A program made the translations under genes and the position numbers. 64,000 nt of DNA, from NCBI GenBank assembly GCA_963825635.1, contig CAWGTU010000001.1:1178001-1242000 (forward strand). The letters are read 5' to 3'. The notes below the pieces were generated by a model, which saw only the letters and a program-made list of their open reading frames with translations, was not told where the DNA came from and did not search any database. This DNA is from JAOUEA01 sp963825635. Its GTDB lineage: Bacteria > Actinomycetota > UBA4738 > HRBIN12. Positions 24,396 through 32,771 of this stretch are shown piece after piece; positions within the stretch are counted from its first letter, which is position 1; each line of letters begins with the position of its first letter.

Positions 24396-25264
24396 CCGAG
24401 ACGCTCGAGTTCGCGAAGTACCAGGCCACCGGCAACGACTTCGTGGTGGTCGTCGATCTCGATGACGAACGGCCCCTCTCGCCGACCGAGGTCGCGGTGG
24501 TCTGCGATCGACGAACGGGTGTGGGGGCGGACGGCGTGATCAGGGTCGTGCGCACAGACCGCGAGGACGCACCATTCTTCATGGACTACTCCAACGCCGA
24601 CGGTTCGGTCGCCGAGATGTGCGGCAACGGCATCCGTTGTGTGGGGGTCCTCCTGCACGACCGTGGGCTGGCCGAGACCACGTCGGTCGCCGTCGTCACC
24701 CGTGCCGGCCTCAGGCACCTCACGCTGGAGCCCGGGTCCGCCGGTGGAAGCCGGGTCACCACCACGATGGGCGTGCCGAACTTCACACGGGCCGCGATCC
24801 CGATGCGCGGCCCCGCCTGGGAGACGTTCCTCGCGCAACCCCTAGAGATCGGCGACGGGCTCACGCTGACCGTCTCCGCCGTCTCGATGGGGAACCCCCA
24901 CCTCGTGGTCTTCGTCGACGGCGACCCGGCGACCGTGCACGTCGGTCACATCGGACCGGCGCTGGAGCGCCACGACCTCTTCCCCGAGCGCACGAACGTG
25001 GAGTTCGCCTACGTCCACGACGGGGTGGTGCACGCCCGGGTGTGGGAACGGGGCAGCGGAGAGACGATGGCCTGCGGCAGCGGAGCGTGCGCGGCCGCGA
25101 CCGCGGCGAACGAAGCCGGCCTCGTCCCGACTCGTGCCCTCGTACGGTTCCCGGGTGGCGACCTCGAGGTGGAACGCCGACCAGATGGCGAGGTGCTCCT
25201 GACCGGCGAGGCGCAGCGCGTCTTCGAGGGGGTCGTCGACGTCGCGGCGCTGATCCGCTCGTGA
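24392..25264 (+). CDS. dapF: Diaminopimelate epimerase
   Basis: DapF converts LL- to meso-diaminopimelate, the form used in peptidoglycan and as lysine precursor. The 290-residue protein is symmetric: the two active-site Cys are in MCGNGIRC and ACGSGAC. FAKYQATGNDFVVV at the N-terminus is the family opening and supports the GTG at 24392 (GTGA overlap with miaA). The stop overlaps the start of dapE by 4 bp. It is the first of four consecutive dap genes. Confidence 0.97.
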   Translation: MTETLEFAKYQATGNDFVVVVDLDDERPLSPTEVAVVCDRRTGVGADGVIRVVRTDREDAPFFMDYSNADGSVAEMCGNGIRCVGVLLHDRGLAETTSVAVVTRAGLRHLTLEPGSAGGSRVTTTMGVPNFTRAAIPMRGPAWETFLAQPLEIGDGLTLTVSAVSMGNPHLVVFVDGDPATVHVGHIGPALERHDLFPERTNVEFAYVHDGVVHARVWERGSGETMACGSGACAAATAANEAGLVPTRALVRFPGGDLEVERRPDGEVLLTGEAQRVFEGVVDVAALIRS

Positions 25265-26394
25265 GCGTGGACGCTCCGTCCGGCTCCCCTCTGCACGAGC
25301 GACTCGGTGTACGTACCCTCGCCCTCATCGACGTGCCGTCGGTCAGCCGCGACGAGGGAGCCATCCTCGAGTCGATCCGGTCGTCGTTGCCGCCGGGCTT
25401 CGAGGTGCTCGACGACCACGACGCGGTGCTGCTCGCCACACCGGCGGTCCGACGCGTCGGGCGACCGTTCGTCCTGCTCGCCGGTCACGTCGACACCGTG
25501 CCCATCGCGCGCAACGTCCCCGGCAGGCTCGACACCGACGCCGTGGTCGGACGAGGCGCCGCCGACATGAAGGGCGCGCTCGCCGTGATGCTGGAGCTCG
25601 CTGACGAACTGGCCGACGATCCGGGTTCCTACGATGTCGGTGTGCTCTTCTTCGGACGCGAGGAGTTGCCCTTCACCGAGAGCGCCCTCGGACCATTGTT
25701 CGATCGGTGCGTGGCCGCCACGACGCCCGATCTCGCGATCGTGATGGAGCCGACCGCCAACACGATCGAGGTCGGATGCCTCGGCAACCTGAACGCCACG
25801 ATCACCGTGACCGGACGGGCGGCGCACAGTGCCCGACCGTGGCACGGCGAGAACGCGATCCACAGGGCGATCGCCGCGCTCGCGCCCCTGGCCGAGCTGC
25901 CCGTGCGCGACGTCACGGTCGAGGGGCTCACCTTCAGAGAGGTCGTGAGCGTGACCACGATCTCGGGGGGGGTGGCGTCCAACGTGGTGCCCGACCGCGT
26001 CGAGGCCGGGGTGAACTACCGCTACCGGCCGGGACTCACCCCCGAGGAGGCCGAGTCGCGGCTCCGGGAGCTGCTGGCGCCCTCGGGGGTCGAGGTCCGC
26101 GTGAACGGGAACGCCCCGCCCGGGCCGGTCAGCGTGAGCAACGTCCTGGTGTCGCGGCTCCGCGCGGCAGGCGATCTGGACCTCGGCCCGAAGCAGGCCT
26201 GGACGCCGGTCGCGGAGTTCGCCCTGGCCGGTGTCGACGCCATCAACTTCGGTCCCGGTGACCCGCAGTACGCTCACCGGGACGACGAACGTGTGGAGCT
26301 GCGCTCGCTCGTGCGATGCCACACCGTGCTGCGCACGTTCCTGGGGCTCGGGGCGGCCGGCGATCGCGACGGGCAGGAGGGGTCAACGACGTGA
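25261..26394 (+). CDS. dapE: Succinyl-diaminopimelate desuccinylase
   Basis: DapE is a di-zinc M20-family hydrolase that removes succinate from N-succinyl-LL-diaminopimelate. The 377-residue protein has the metal-binding segment LAGHVDTVP, then VGRGAADMKGALAVM, the catalytic FFGREELPF, and the dimerisation-domain motif GRAAHSARPWHGENA. Its position between dapF and the DapC-like aminotransferase supports this role over other M20 peptidases. The GTG at 25261 overlaps dapF by 4 bp, and the end overlaps dapC by 4 bp. Confidence 0.94.
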   Translation: MSVDAPSGSPLHERLGVRTLALIDVPSVSRDEGAILESIRSSLPPGFEVLDDHDAVLLATPAVRRVGRPFVLLAGHVDTVPIARNVPGRLDTDAVVGRGAADMKGALAVMLELADELADDPGSYDVGVLFFGREELPFTESALGPLFDRCVAATTPDLAIVMEPTANTIEVGCLGNLNATITVTGRAAHSARPWHGENAIHRAIAALAPLAELPVRDVTVEGLTFREVVSVTTISGGVASNVVPDRVEAGVNYRYRPGLTPEEAESRLRELLAPSGVEVRVNGNAPPGPVSVSNVLVSRLRAAGDLDLGPKQAWTPVAEFALAGVDAINFGPGDPQYAHRDDERVELRSLVRCHTVLRTFLGLGAAGDRDGQEGSTT

Positions 26395-27563
26395 CGCATC
26401 TGTCCCCGGGCATCGGGCGAATCGACCCGTACCCGTTCGAGGAGCTCGATCGCCGGAAGGCGGAGGCGGTCGGCTCGGGTCGGGAGATCATCGACTTCGG
26501 GGTGGGCGACCCTCGGGAGGTGACTGCTCCGTTCATCCGCGACGCGCTGCGGGAGGCGATCGAGCCGGTCTCCTCGTACCCGCGGGCCGCGGGACTGCCG
26601 GAGCTCCGCGAAGCCGTGTCGGGCTGGGTCGGGCGCCGGTTCGGCGCCGACGTCGATCCCGATTCCCAGGTGCTGCCGTTGCTGGGGTCGAAGGAGATCG
26701 TCTTCTCGCTCGCGCAGGCGACGCTCGACCCCGAAGCCCGCAAGGACACCGTGCTCGTCACGGCGCCCGGATACACGATCCCCGAGCGCGGCGCGCGCTT
26801 CGCGGGCGGCGACGTCCACCGCCTCCCCCTGCTCGAGGCGAACGGCTTCCTCCCGGACCTCGACGCCGTCGACGACGCAACCTGGGACCGAGCCTCGATC
26901 CTGTGGCTGAACTATCCGAACAACCCGACCGGGGCCGTCGTCTCGCTCGACTTCCTTCGGCGTGCCGCCGACCGATGCCGCCGCCGCGACGTGCTGCTGG
27001 CGTCCGACGAGGCGTACAGCGAGCTCTGGTTCGAGGGTGCGCCGCCGGTGTCGGCGCTGCAGGTGGGTGACCTCACGAACGTCATCGCGATCAACACACT
27101 CAGCAAGCGCTCATCGATGACCGGATACCGCAGCGCGTTCGCGGCTGGTGATCCGGCGCTGATCGGGGCGCTCAAGGCCCTGCGTCCGAGCGTGGGTGTC
27201 ACCCCCCAAGAGTTCGTGCAGCGGGCCTCGATCGCCGCGTGGAACGACGAGACCCACGTCGAGGACACGCGAGCGCGGTACGCGGAGAAGCGGCGACTCT
27301 TCCTGGATTTGTTCGCCGCTCACGGGGTGCGCCTCGCCGGAAGCATCGCGACGTTCTACCTGTGGATCGAGGTGCCGGACGGACGTCCGTCGGTCGACTG
27401 GGCGTTCGAACTGCTCGACCGCGCCGGGGTGGTCGTCGCTCCCGGAGCCTACTTCGGCCCGGAGGGGGAGGGCTACGTCCGCATGGCGATGGTGCCGACG
27501 CTGCCCGAGTGCGAGCGCGCGATCGAGCGCCTCGACGAGGCGCTGAGGGGGGTGCGCGCGTGA
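26391..27563 (+). CDS. dapC: Succinyldiaminopimelate transaminase
   Basis: A 390-residue class I/II PLP-dependent aminotransferase. The PLP Lys is in NTLSKRSSMTGYR, with the NYPNNPTG motif and SDEAYSELWFEG around the cofactor, and the Arg that binds the substrate carboxylate region near the C-terminus. Similar folds act on many substrates, but the location between dapE and dapD makes N-succinyl-LL-2-amino-6-ketopimelate aminotransferase by far the best call. The GTG at 26391 overlaps dapE (GTGA), and its stop overlaps dapD by 4 bp. Confidence 0.93.
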   Translation: MTHLSPGIGRIDPYPFEELDRRKAEAVGSGREIIDFGVGDPREVTAPFIRDALREAIEPVSSYPRAAGLPELREAVSGWVGRRFGADVDPDSQVLPLLGSKEIVFSLAQATLDPEARKDTVLVTAPGYTIPERGARFAGGDVHRLPLLEANGFLPDLDAVDDATWDRASILWLNYPNNPTGAVVSLDFLRRAADRCRRRDVLLASDEAYSELWFEGAPPVSALQVGDLTNVIAINTLSKRSSMTGYRSAFAAGDPALIGALKALRPSVGVTPQEFVQRASIAAWNDETHVEDTRARYAEKRRLFLDLFAAHGVRLAGSIATFYLWIEVPDGRPSVDWAFELLDRAGVVVAPGAYFGPEGEGYVRMAMVPTLPECERAIERLDEALRGVRA

Positions 27564-28390
27564 TCGGCATCGCGGAGTTGTCCGAGCGCGTCGAGTCGAG
27601 CTGGGCCGTCCACTCCCGAGACCCCGCGGACCGCCTCGACCGCGAGGCCATCGAGGTGACGATCGACATGCTGGATCGGGGCGAGGTCCGCGTCGCGGAG
27701 GCAGATGGTGGCGATTGGTTGGTGCACCAGTGGGTGAAGCAGGCCGTCTTGCTCTACTTCCGGATCCGCGGCCTCGAGGTGAGCGAGGCCGGCCCGTTCG
27801 AGTACCACGACAAGCTGCCCCTCAAGCACGGATACGAGGCAACCGGGGTTCGCGTCGTGCCCCCGGCGACGGCACGGTACGGGTCCTACCTGTCTCGAGG
27901 CGTGGTGCTGATGCCGAGCTACGTGAACATCGGGGCGTGGGTCGGCCCGGACACGATGGTCGACACCTGGGCCACGGTCGGATCGTGTGCGCAGATCGGG
28001 ACGGGGGTGCACCTCGCGGGAGGTGTCGGCATCGGCGGGGTGCTGGAACCGCTTCAGGCCGCCCCGGTCGTGATCGAGGACGGCGCGTTCATCGGCTCCC
28101 GGTGCATCGTGGTCGAAGGGGTTCGCGTGGGGGCGAACGCCGTGCTCGGCGCCGGCGTGGTGCTCACGGGGAACACACCGGTGATCGACGTGACCCGTCC
28201 GGAGGCGGCCGAGCACCGTGGCAGGGTGCCCGCGGGCGCCGTGGTCATCCCGGGGAACCGTGCCCGGGAGTTCCCGGCGGGGCACTTCGGACTTCCCTGC
28301 GGACTCATCATCGGTCACCGGACCGAAGCGACCGATGACAAGGTACGGTTGAACGAGATGCTCCGCGACTTCGGATCGTCGATGGGGTAG
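27560..28390 (+). CDS. dapD: Tetrahydrodipicolinate N-succinyltransferase, E. coli-type
   Basis: DapD succinylates tetrahydrodipicolinate, opening the succinylase branch. The 276-residue protein has the left-handed beta-helix with hexapeptide repeats; its core (VLMPSYVNIGAWV, MVDTWATVGSCAQIG, GGVGIGGVLEPLQA) is that of the 270-280-residue proteobacterial enzyme. The DapD of Mycobacterium and Corynebacterium belongs to a different, longer subgroup. This mismatch suggests exchange or retention of a different ancestral copy. The GTG at 27560 overlaps dapC by 4 bp. With dapA and dapB in the same window, DapA-F are all present. Confidence 0.95.
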   Translation: MIGIAELSERVESSWAVHSRDPADRLDREAIEVTIDMLDRGEVRVAEADGGDWLVHQWVKQAVLLYFRIRGLEVSEAGPFEYHDKLPLKHGYEATGVRVVPPATARYGSYLSRGVVLMPSYVNIGAWVGPDTMVDTWATVGSCAQIGTGVHLAGGVGIGGVLEPLQAAPVVIEDGAFIGSRCIVVEGVRVGANAVLGAGVVLTGNTPVIDVTRPEAAEHRGRVPAGAVVIPGNRAREFPAGHFGLPCGLIIGHRTEATDDKVRLNEMLRDFGSSMG

Positions 28391-28394
28391 TCCG

Positions 28395-29738
28395 ATGAGT
28401 GGATCACCGTCGAGCTCGACGAGTCCCGCGCGCCGCCCGATCGAGCGGCAGGTGCTCGAATCCCCACTGTCGGCGACGTGGCGACCCGCGGTCCGTGAGA
28501 AGGCGGTGCTCGTCGGGGTGGGTCCGGGTATCCACGAAGGAGATCTCGATGAGCTCGAGGCGCTCGCCGACTCCGCCGGCGCGGAAGCGGTCGCTCGAGT
28601 GGTGCAGAGCCGTCAGGAGCCCGACCCCGCGACCTACATCGGACGGGGCAAGCTCGAAGAGGTGCACGCCGAGGCCCACCGCAGCGGGGCGGATTCCGTG
28701 ATCCTCGACCAGGAGCTGACGCCGGGGCAGCTCCGGTCGTTAGAGGAGCGCCTCGGCGTGAAGGTGATCGACCGCACGGCGTTGATCCTCGACATCTTCG
28801 CCCTGCACGCCCGCAGCCGCGAGGGCAAGGCACAGGTGGAGCTGGCCCAGCTCAACTACCTGTTGCCCCGGTTGCGGGGCTGGGGTGAGGCGATGAGCCG
28901 CGCCGGCGGGGGCATCGGTACGCGCTTCGGTGGCGGCGAGACGAAGATGGAGATCGACCGCCAGCACATCGGCCGTCGTATCGCGAAGCTCCGCCGCGAG
29001 CTCAAGACCCTCGCGCGCACCAGGGAGACGAAGCGGTCTCGGCGGCAGTCGAGCGGCATACCCCAGGCCGCGATCGCTGGCTACACGAACGCGGGCAAGT
29101 CCACCCTGATGAACCGCCTCACGGGTGCCGACGTCGTGGTGGCCGATCAGCTCTTCGCCACGCTCGACCCGACCGTTCGTCGATTGAAGCTCCCCGGTGG
29201 GCGCCGGTGCACGATCAGCGACACCGTCGGGTTCGTGAGCAAACTGCCCCACGACCTCGTGGAGGCCTTCCGCTCCACGCTCGAAGAGGTGACCCTCGCG
29301 GAGCTCATCGTCCACGTCGCCGACGCGGCATCGCTCGACCTGGCGGATCAGGTCGACGCGGTGCGCAGGGTGCTCGGCGAGATCGGCGCCGGCTCGATAC
29401 CCGAGGTGCTCGTGCTCAACAAGATCGACCGCCTGACCGGGTCCGAGCGCGCCCGGGTGGCTCGCCGGTACCCGGACTCCGTCCCCGTCTCGGCGCTCTC
29501 AGGGGAGGGCGTCGAGGGACTGCTCGAGACCCTCGAGGTGACGCTGCCGCACCCGCCGGTCGAGGTGGAGCTGCTCGTCCCCTATGGGCGGGAGGACCTG
29601 ATCGCGCTGCTCTATCGCGAGTCGGAGGTGCTGTCCACGACCCACGAGGAAGCGGGCACTGTCGTGCACGCACGCGTTGGGTTCCGTGAGCTCGCGGCCG
29701 TGAGGGGATTCGTGCGGAGCGAGCGCCGTACCGGCTGA
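28395..29738 (+). CDS. hflX: GTPase HflX
   Basis: HflX is a ribosome-associated GTPase that splits stalled or heat-damaged ribosomes. The 447-residue protein has the HflX N-terminal domain (DPATYIGRGKLEEV), the Gly-rich linker typical of the family (GWGEAMSRAGGGIGTRFGGGE), and the G domain: G1 GYTNAGKST, G3 DTVGF, G4 NKID. A C-terminal domain completes it. It starts 4 bp after dapD, so it sits at the end of the miaB-dapD run. HflX downstream of miaA/dapF is a conserved actinobacterial order. Confidence 0.96.
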   Translation: MSGSPSSSTSPARRPIERQVLESPLSATWRPAVREKAVLVGVGPGIHEGDLDELEALADSAGAEAVARVVQSRQEPDPATYIGRGKLEEVHAEAHRSGADSVILDQELTPGQLRSLEERLGVKVIDRTALILDIFALHARSREGKAQVELAQLNYLLPRLRGWGEAMSRAGGGIGTRFGGGETKMEIDRQHIGRRIAKLRRELKTLARTRETKRSRRQSSGIPQAAIAGYTNAGKSTLMNRLTGADVVVADQLFATLDPTVRRLKLPGGRRCTISDTVGFVSKLPHDLVEAFRSTLEEVTLAELIVHVADAASLDLADQVDAVRRVLGEIGAGSIPEVLVLNKIDRLTGSERARVARRYPDSVPVSALSGEGVEGLLETLEVTLPHPPVEVELLVPYGREDLIALLYRESEVLSTTHEEAGTVVHARVGFRELAAVRGFVRSERRTG

Positions 29739-29755
29739 GCCTCAGGGGGAGGTGA

Positions 29756-30748
29756 CTACTCCTCAGGTGACCCGGTGCGCCAGAGCGCCTCGTCGGCCCA
29801 TGCGCCCACGATCACGCGGTCGGGATCATGGTGGCCCTCCTGCGCGAGGCGCAGCGCGAGCAGCTGGAGCCGGACGGTGAGCGGGATCTGGGAGAGCAGA
29901 CTCGACATCGACGCGGGTTCGTGGAGCCGTGTGTGGGCGACCCCCTCTGACGCGGCGGCCGCCGCGACACCTGCGATCAACGGCTCGTCGGGCGGCACGA
30001 GCGTCACGAGATGGTCGCGACCATCGAGCGGCACGGCCGAGCCGTGCAGGAGGTACTCGACGTCGTATCCCTCCGCGAGGACGCGAGCCGCCTCTCGGAC
30101 CTTCAGCGCGCCTTCCTTCGCGGTGACGGCGGCCGGCCCTGCACCCGCGATCACCATCGCACGGTCGGGGCGCGGGATCGAGGCGATCGAGGGTTCGTCG
30201 ATCGCCGCTTGAACGGCTGCGGGGATCGGTGCGAGGGCGTCGTCGGACAACGTCGTCGCCCCGAGCTCCTGCGCGATCAGGGCGAGAGCCACGAGCGCCG
30301 TCGTGTAGCTGGCCGTGTAGGTCTCGCTCGTCTCGGCGTCCACGGTCTCGATCACACGAGGGAAGTCGGTCCCCCGCTTCGTGATCGTGACGACGTCGAG
30401 TCCGCCCGTGAACGCGAGTGCCCGAACCGCCAGTGCGTATGCGGTCTCGCCCGTGTGGGTGATCACGATCACACCGTCCTTCGGACCGATCACGGGGGCC
30501 TGTGTGACGAACTGCATGGCGGGCACCACCGTCGCCGCTCGCCCCGCCTCCATCAACATCGCGGCGCCGAGCTCGGCAGCGTGCAGGCTGGTGCCGGTGC
30601 CGACGACCCAGAGGCGGCGTGCGCGATGCAGACCCTCCGTCGCCATGTGCACCTGCTGGCGTACGGCCGGGGACGACAGCATGTGCTCGATCGCAGCGGG
30701 CTGCGATCGGATCTGCCGCTCGAGCGCGGTGCTCCCGCCATCAGCCAT
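29756..30748 (-). CDS. Double SIS-domain sugar isomerase-like protein
   Basis: A 330-residue protein with two SIS domains, as in the isomerase half of glucosamine-6-phosphate synthase. The first has GTGTSLHAAELGAAMLMEAG and ITHTGETAYAL, the second GAGPAAVTAKEGALKVREAA followed by GYDVEYLLHG. It lacks the N-terminal glutamine amidotransferase domain, so it is not GlmS itself; it could act as a fructosamine/sugar-phosphate deglycase or isomerase (AgaS/FrlB-like). The ATG at 30748 follows GAGGAGGA about 9 bases upstream. Convergent with hflX. Exact substrate unknown. Confidence 0.82.
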   Translation of the reverse strand: MADGGSTALERQIRSQPAAIEHMLSSPAVRQQVHMATEGLHRARRLWVVGTGTSLHAAELGAAMLMEAGRAATVVPAMQFVTQAPVIGPKDGVIVITHTGETAYALAVRALAFTGGLDVVTITKRGTDFPRVIETVDAETSETYTASYTTALVALALIAQELGATTLSDDALAPIPAAVQAAIDEPSIASIPRPDRAMVIAGAGPAAVTAKEGALKVREAARVLAEGYDVEYLLHGSAVPLDGRDHLVTLVPPDEPLIAGVAAAAASEGVAHTRLHEPASMSSLLSQIPLTVRLQLLALRLAQEGHHDPDRVIVGAWADEALWRTGSPEE

Positions 30749-30944
30749 CTCGTGGATCCTCCTCGACCGGGGACCTGCACAGCGTAGACGCAAGATGCGA
30801 GGTCGGAGCCATCTCGAAGGACGATCTGATGCGGGGGCGTACACGGGCCGAGTCGACGATGGTCCGTTCCCTCAGGGCTATACAGCCTCCACCGTAGGGG
30901 TTTATGCTGAAGGAAATCTGCAGTCAGATCGAGAAGGAGTTCCG

Positions 30945-31646
30945 ATGAAGCGAGTCATGTCGGTAGGGATCGGGTTGATCGTCGGGATCGCGACGCTGGC
31001 CGGTGCACCGGTGGCGTCCGCCGGCGGGGGACCGGGATGCACGATCACCGGCACCTCCGGACCCGACCTGCTGCAGGGCACCGGCGGGAACGACGTGATC
31101 TGCGGGCTCGGCGGCAACGATCGGATCTTCGCGGGCGACGGCAACGACACGGTGCGCGCCGGATCGGGCAACGATCGCGTCTACGGTGGCGACGGGAACG
31201 ATGTCCTCAAGGGCGGTGGCGGGCGAGATCGCATCTTCGGCGGGAAGGGCGACGACCGCTTGAAGGGCGGCACCAAGAGGGATCGGCTTCAGGGCAACGC
31301 GGGAGCCGACATCGTCCGCGGCGGCTCCGGGAAGAACGTGCTCGCAGGCGGGCTCGGCGACGACGTGCTCCGCGGCGGTCCCGACGGGGAGAAGATCCGG
31401 GGGGCGAAGGGGGACGACCGGCTGATCGGCCGCGCCGGGAAGGACACCCTCTCCGGAGGCGAAGGCGACGACGACATCGTCGGCGGCAAGGGCGCCGACC
31501 GGTTGCTCGGGCGCTTGGGGAGCGACACCCTTGACGGGGTCGACGGGGTCAACGGCAACGACTTCCTGCGTGGCCAGGGCGGGAACGCCGACGTGGACAC
31601 CTGCACGGCCGACCCGGGCGACACGATCGAGTCCTGCGAAGCGTGA
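30945..31646 (+). CDS. Secreted RTX-like calcium-binding repeat protein
   Basis: A 233-residue exported protein. After a signal peptide (MKRVMSVGIGLIVGIATLAG, cleaved near ASA-GGG) nearly the whole chain consists of about 16 glycine/aspartate nonapeptides of the type GGxGNDxhx (GGNDRIFAG, GDGNDVLKGG), which fold into a calcium-binding parallel beta-roll. Several units carry Arg/Lys instead of Asn/Asp, so not all would bind calcium. One Cys lies in the first repeats and two near the end (DTCTADPG, ESC). A Sec signal with no type I secretion genes nearby fits a Gram-positive context. AGAAGGAG lies 5 bases before the ATG. Function unknown; convergent with lexA. Confidence 0.85.
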   Translation: MKRVMSVGIGLIVGIATLAGAPVASAGGGPGCTITGTSGPDLLQGTGGNDVICGLGGNDRIFAGDGNDTVRAGSGNDRVYGGDGNDVLKGGGGRDRIFGGKGDDRLKGGTKRDRLQGNAGADIVRGGSGKNVLAGGLGDDVLRGGPDGEKIRGAKGDDRLIGRAGKDTLSGGEGDDDIVGGKGADRLLGRLGSDTLDGVDGVNGNDFLRGQGGNADVDTCTADPGDTIESCEA

Positions 31647-31661
31647 CCCGGGAGGGTTCGC

Positions 31662-32276
31662 TCAGAGCTTCCTGAGCACGGCCACGACCTTCCCGAGGAT
31701 GCGGCCGTCAGGCATCTCGAAGGGGTCGAGCGCGGGGTTCTCCGGGATCAGCATCACGCGTGTGCCGTCGTGGCCGAGCCGCTTCACCGTGGCCTCGTCC
31801 TCGGCCGGGCCTGGGAGCAGGGCGGCGACGATGTCGCCGTCGCGCGCGTGATCCTGAGACCTCACGACGACGACGTCACCCTCGAAGATGCCCGCCGCGA
31901 TCATCGAGTCTCCCACGACGGTGAGCGCGAAGTGGTCGCGGTCGTCGGCGTAGCCCTCGGGCACCGCGATGTGGTCCTCGACGTTCTGCTCGGCCAGGAT
32001 CGGCGCGCCGGCGGCGATACGCCCGACCAAGGGTACGGTGACGGCTCCGGCTCGAGGCTCGGAGAGGGTCATCGCCCGGGGCTTGGTCGGATCCTTGTGC
32101 AGGAGTCCCTTGCGCTCGAGGTTCGCGAGCTGAGCGTGCACGCTGGATGACGAGGTGAGCCCGACTGCCTCGCCGATCTCCCGGACCGTGGGAGGGTATC
32201 CCCGCTCGCGAACCGTCTCGGCGATGACGTCGAGGATCCGTTGCTGTCGTTGGCTGATCGCCGTCGTGTCAGACAT
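31662..32276 (-). CDS. lexA: SOS repressor LexA
   Basis: LexA represses the DNA-damage regulon and cleaves itself when RecA filaments form. The 204-residue protein has an N-terminal winged helix (YPPTVREIGEAVGLTSSSSVHAQL, about 27-50), the cleavage site Ala89-Gly90 in IAAGAP, and the Ser/Lys dyad at S124 (VGDSM) and K165 (ATVKRL). The minus-strand promoter TTGCAC-N17-TACGGT (32334-32306) overlaps a LexA box (32332-32345), so it represses itself. A GGGAGG site lies about 9 bases before the ATG. It is divergent from the YneA-like gene. Confidence 0.97.
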   Translation of the reverse strand: MSDTTAISQRQQRILDVIAETVRERGYPPTVREIGEAVGLTSSSSVHAQLANLERKGLLHKDPTKPRAMTLSEPRAGAVTVPLVGRIAAGAPILAEQNVEDHIAVPEGYADDRDHFALTVVGDSMIAAGIFEGDVVVVRSQDHARDGDIVAALLPGPAEDEATVKRLGHDGTRVMLIPENPALDPFEMPDGRILGKVVAVLRKL

Positions 32277-32305
32277 GGTCGCTAGCCTCCCTCTCGATGA
32301 GCGCG

Positions 32306-32409
32306 ACCGTATCAGCCGAATCGTACGGGTGCAAACGTATGTTCGGAATCGCCCTTGACTTCGAACGCTCGTTCGACCATGCTCCTCCCGTGTATCGAAC
32401 ATACGTTCG
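32306..32409. promoter_or_regulatory. SOS control region: two divergent promoters and three LexA boxes
   Basis: Box A is CAAACGTATGTTCG (32332-32345), one base off the CGAAC-N4-GTTCG pattern, and overlaps the lexA -35 box (TTGCAC on the minus strand, 32334-32329; -10 TACGGT, 32311-32306). Box B is TCGAACGCTCGTTCGA (32361-32376), a perfect palindrome that fills the 17-bp spacer of the plus-strand promoter TTGACT (32355-32360) / CATGCT (32378-32383). Box C is CGAACATACGTTCG (32396-32409), just inside the YneA-like coding start. The boxes begin 30 and 34 bp apart, close to three helical turns. Confidence 0.92.
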
Positions 32410-32674
32410 CCGTCGCCTGACCGTGCTCCTGACCTTGATCGGCCTCGTGATGGCGGTCGGCGGGCAGGTGGCGCGTGCGTTGGTGGCGGAGCCGATACCC
32501 GTGTCCTCGCGGACTTACGTCGTCGAGCCGGGGGACACGCTGTGGTCGATCGCCTCGATGATCGCACCGGGCCATGACCCACGCGCGGTCGTTCTCGAGA
32601 TCGAGCGCGTGAACGCCGCCGCCGCCGAGAGGCTCGTGCCGGGGCAGACCCTGACGATCCCGTCGCCAGCATGA
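32390..32674 (+). CDS. YneA-like SOS cell-division suppressor with LysM domain
   Basis: A 94-residue protein: short basic N-terminus (YRTYVRRR), one membrane helix (LTVLLTLIGLVMAVGGQVA), and a LysM peptidoglycan-binding domain (YVVEPGDTLWSIASMI... LVPGQTLTIP). The same plan and the same divergent position to lexA are found in Bacillus YneA and, with added domains, in mycobacterial ChiZ (Rv2719c) and corynebacterial DivS, which stop division after DNA damage. GTG at 32390 sits 6 bases after a CATGCT -10 box, so the message is probably leaderless; LexA boxes B and C flank it. The role is inferred from domain plan, context and operators. Confidence 0.85.
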   Translation: MYRTYVRRRLTVLLTLIGLVMAVGGQVARALVAEPIPVSSRTYVVEPGDTLWSIASMIAPGHDPRAVVLEIERVNAAAAERLVPGQTLTIPSPA

Positions 32675-32707
32675 GCCGCCTCCCCCGGCCCGTCGCGCCC
32701 CGACGCG

Positions 32708-32760
32708 TTGACGCAGATGGCCCCCGTGGGTACCGTTCGCGCGGCCACAACATCTTGTGG
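32708..32760 (+). promoter_or_regulatory. nrdR promoter with NrdR box
   Basis: TTGACG (32708-32713), 17 bp, TACCGT (32731-32736) form a strong-looking promoter. At the expected start of transcription lies CCACAACATCTTGTGG (32745-32760), a perfect inverted repeat matching the NrdR-box core CWANATNTWG. NrdR would thus repress its own gene. Confidence 0.75.
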
Positions 32761-32771
32761 CGCCGATCACG

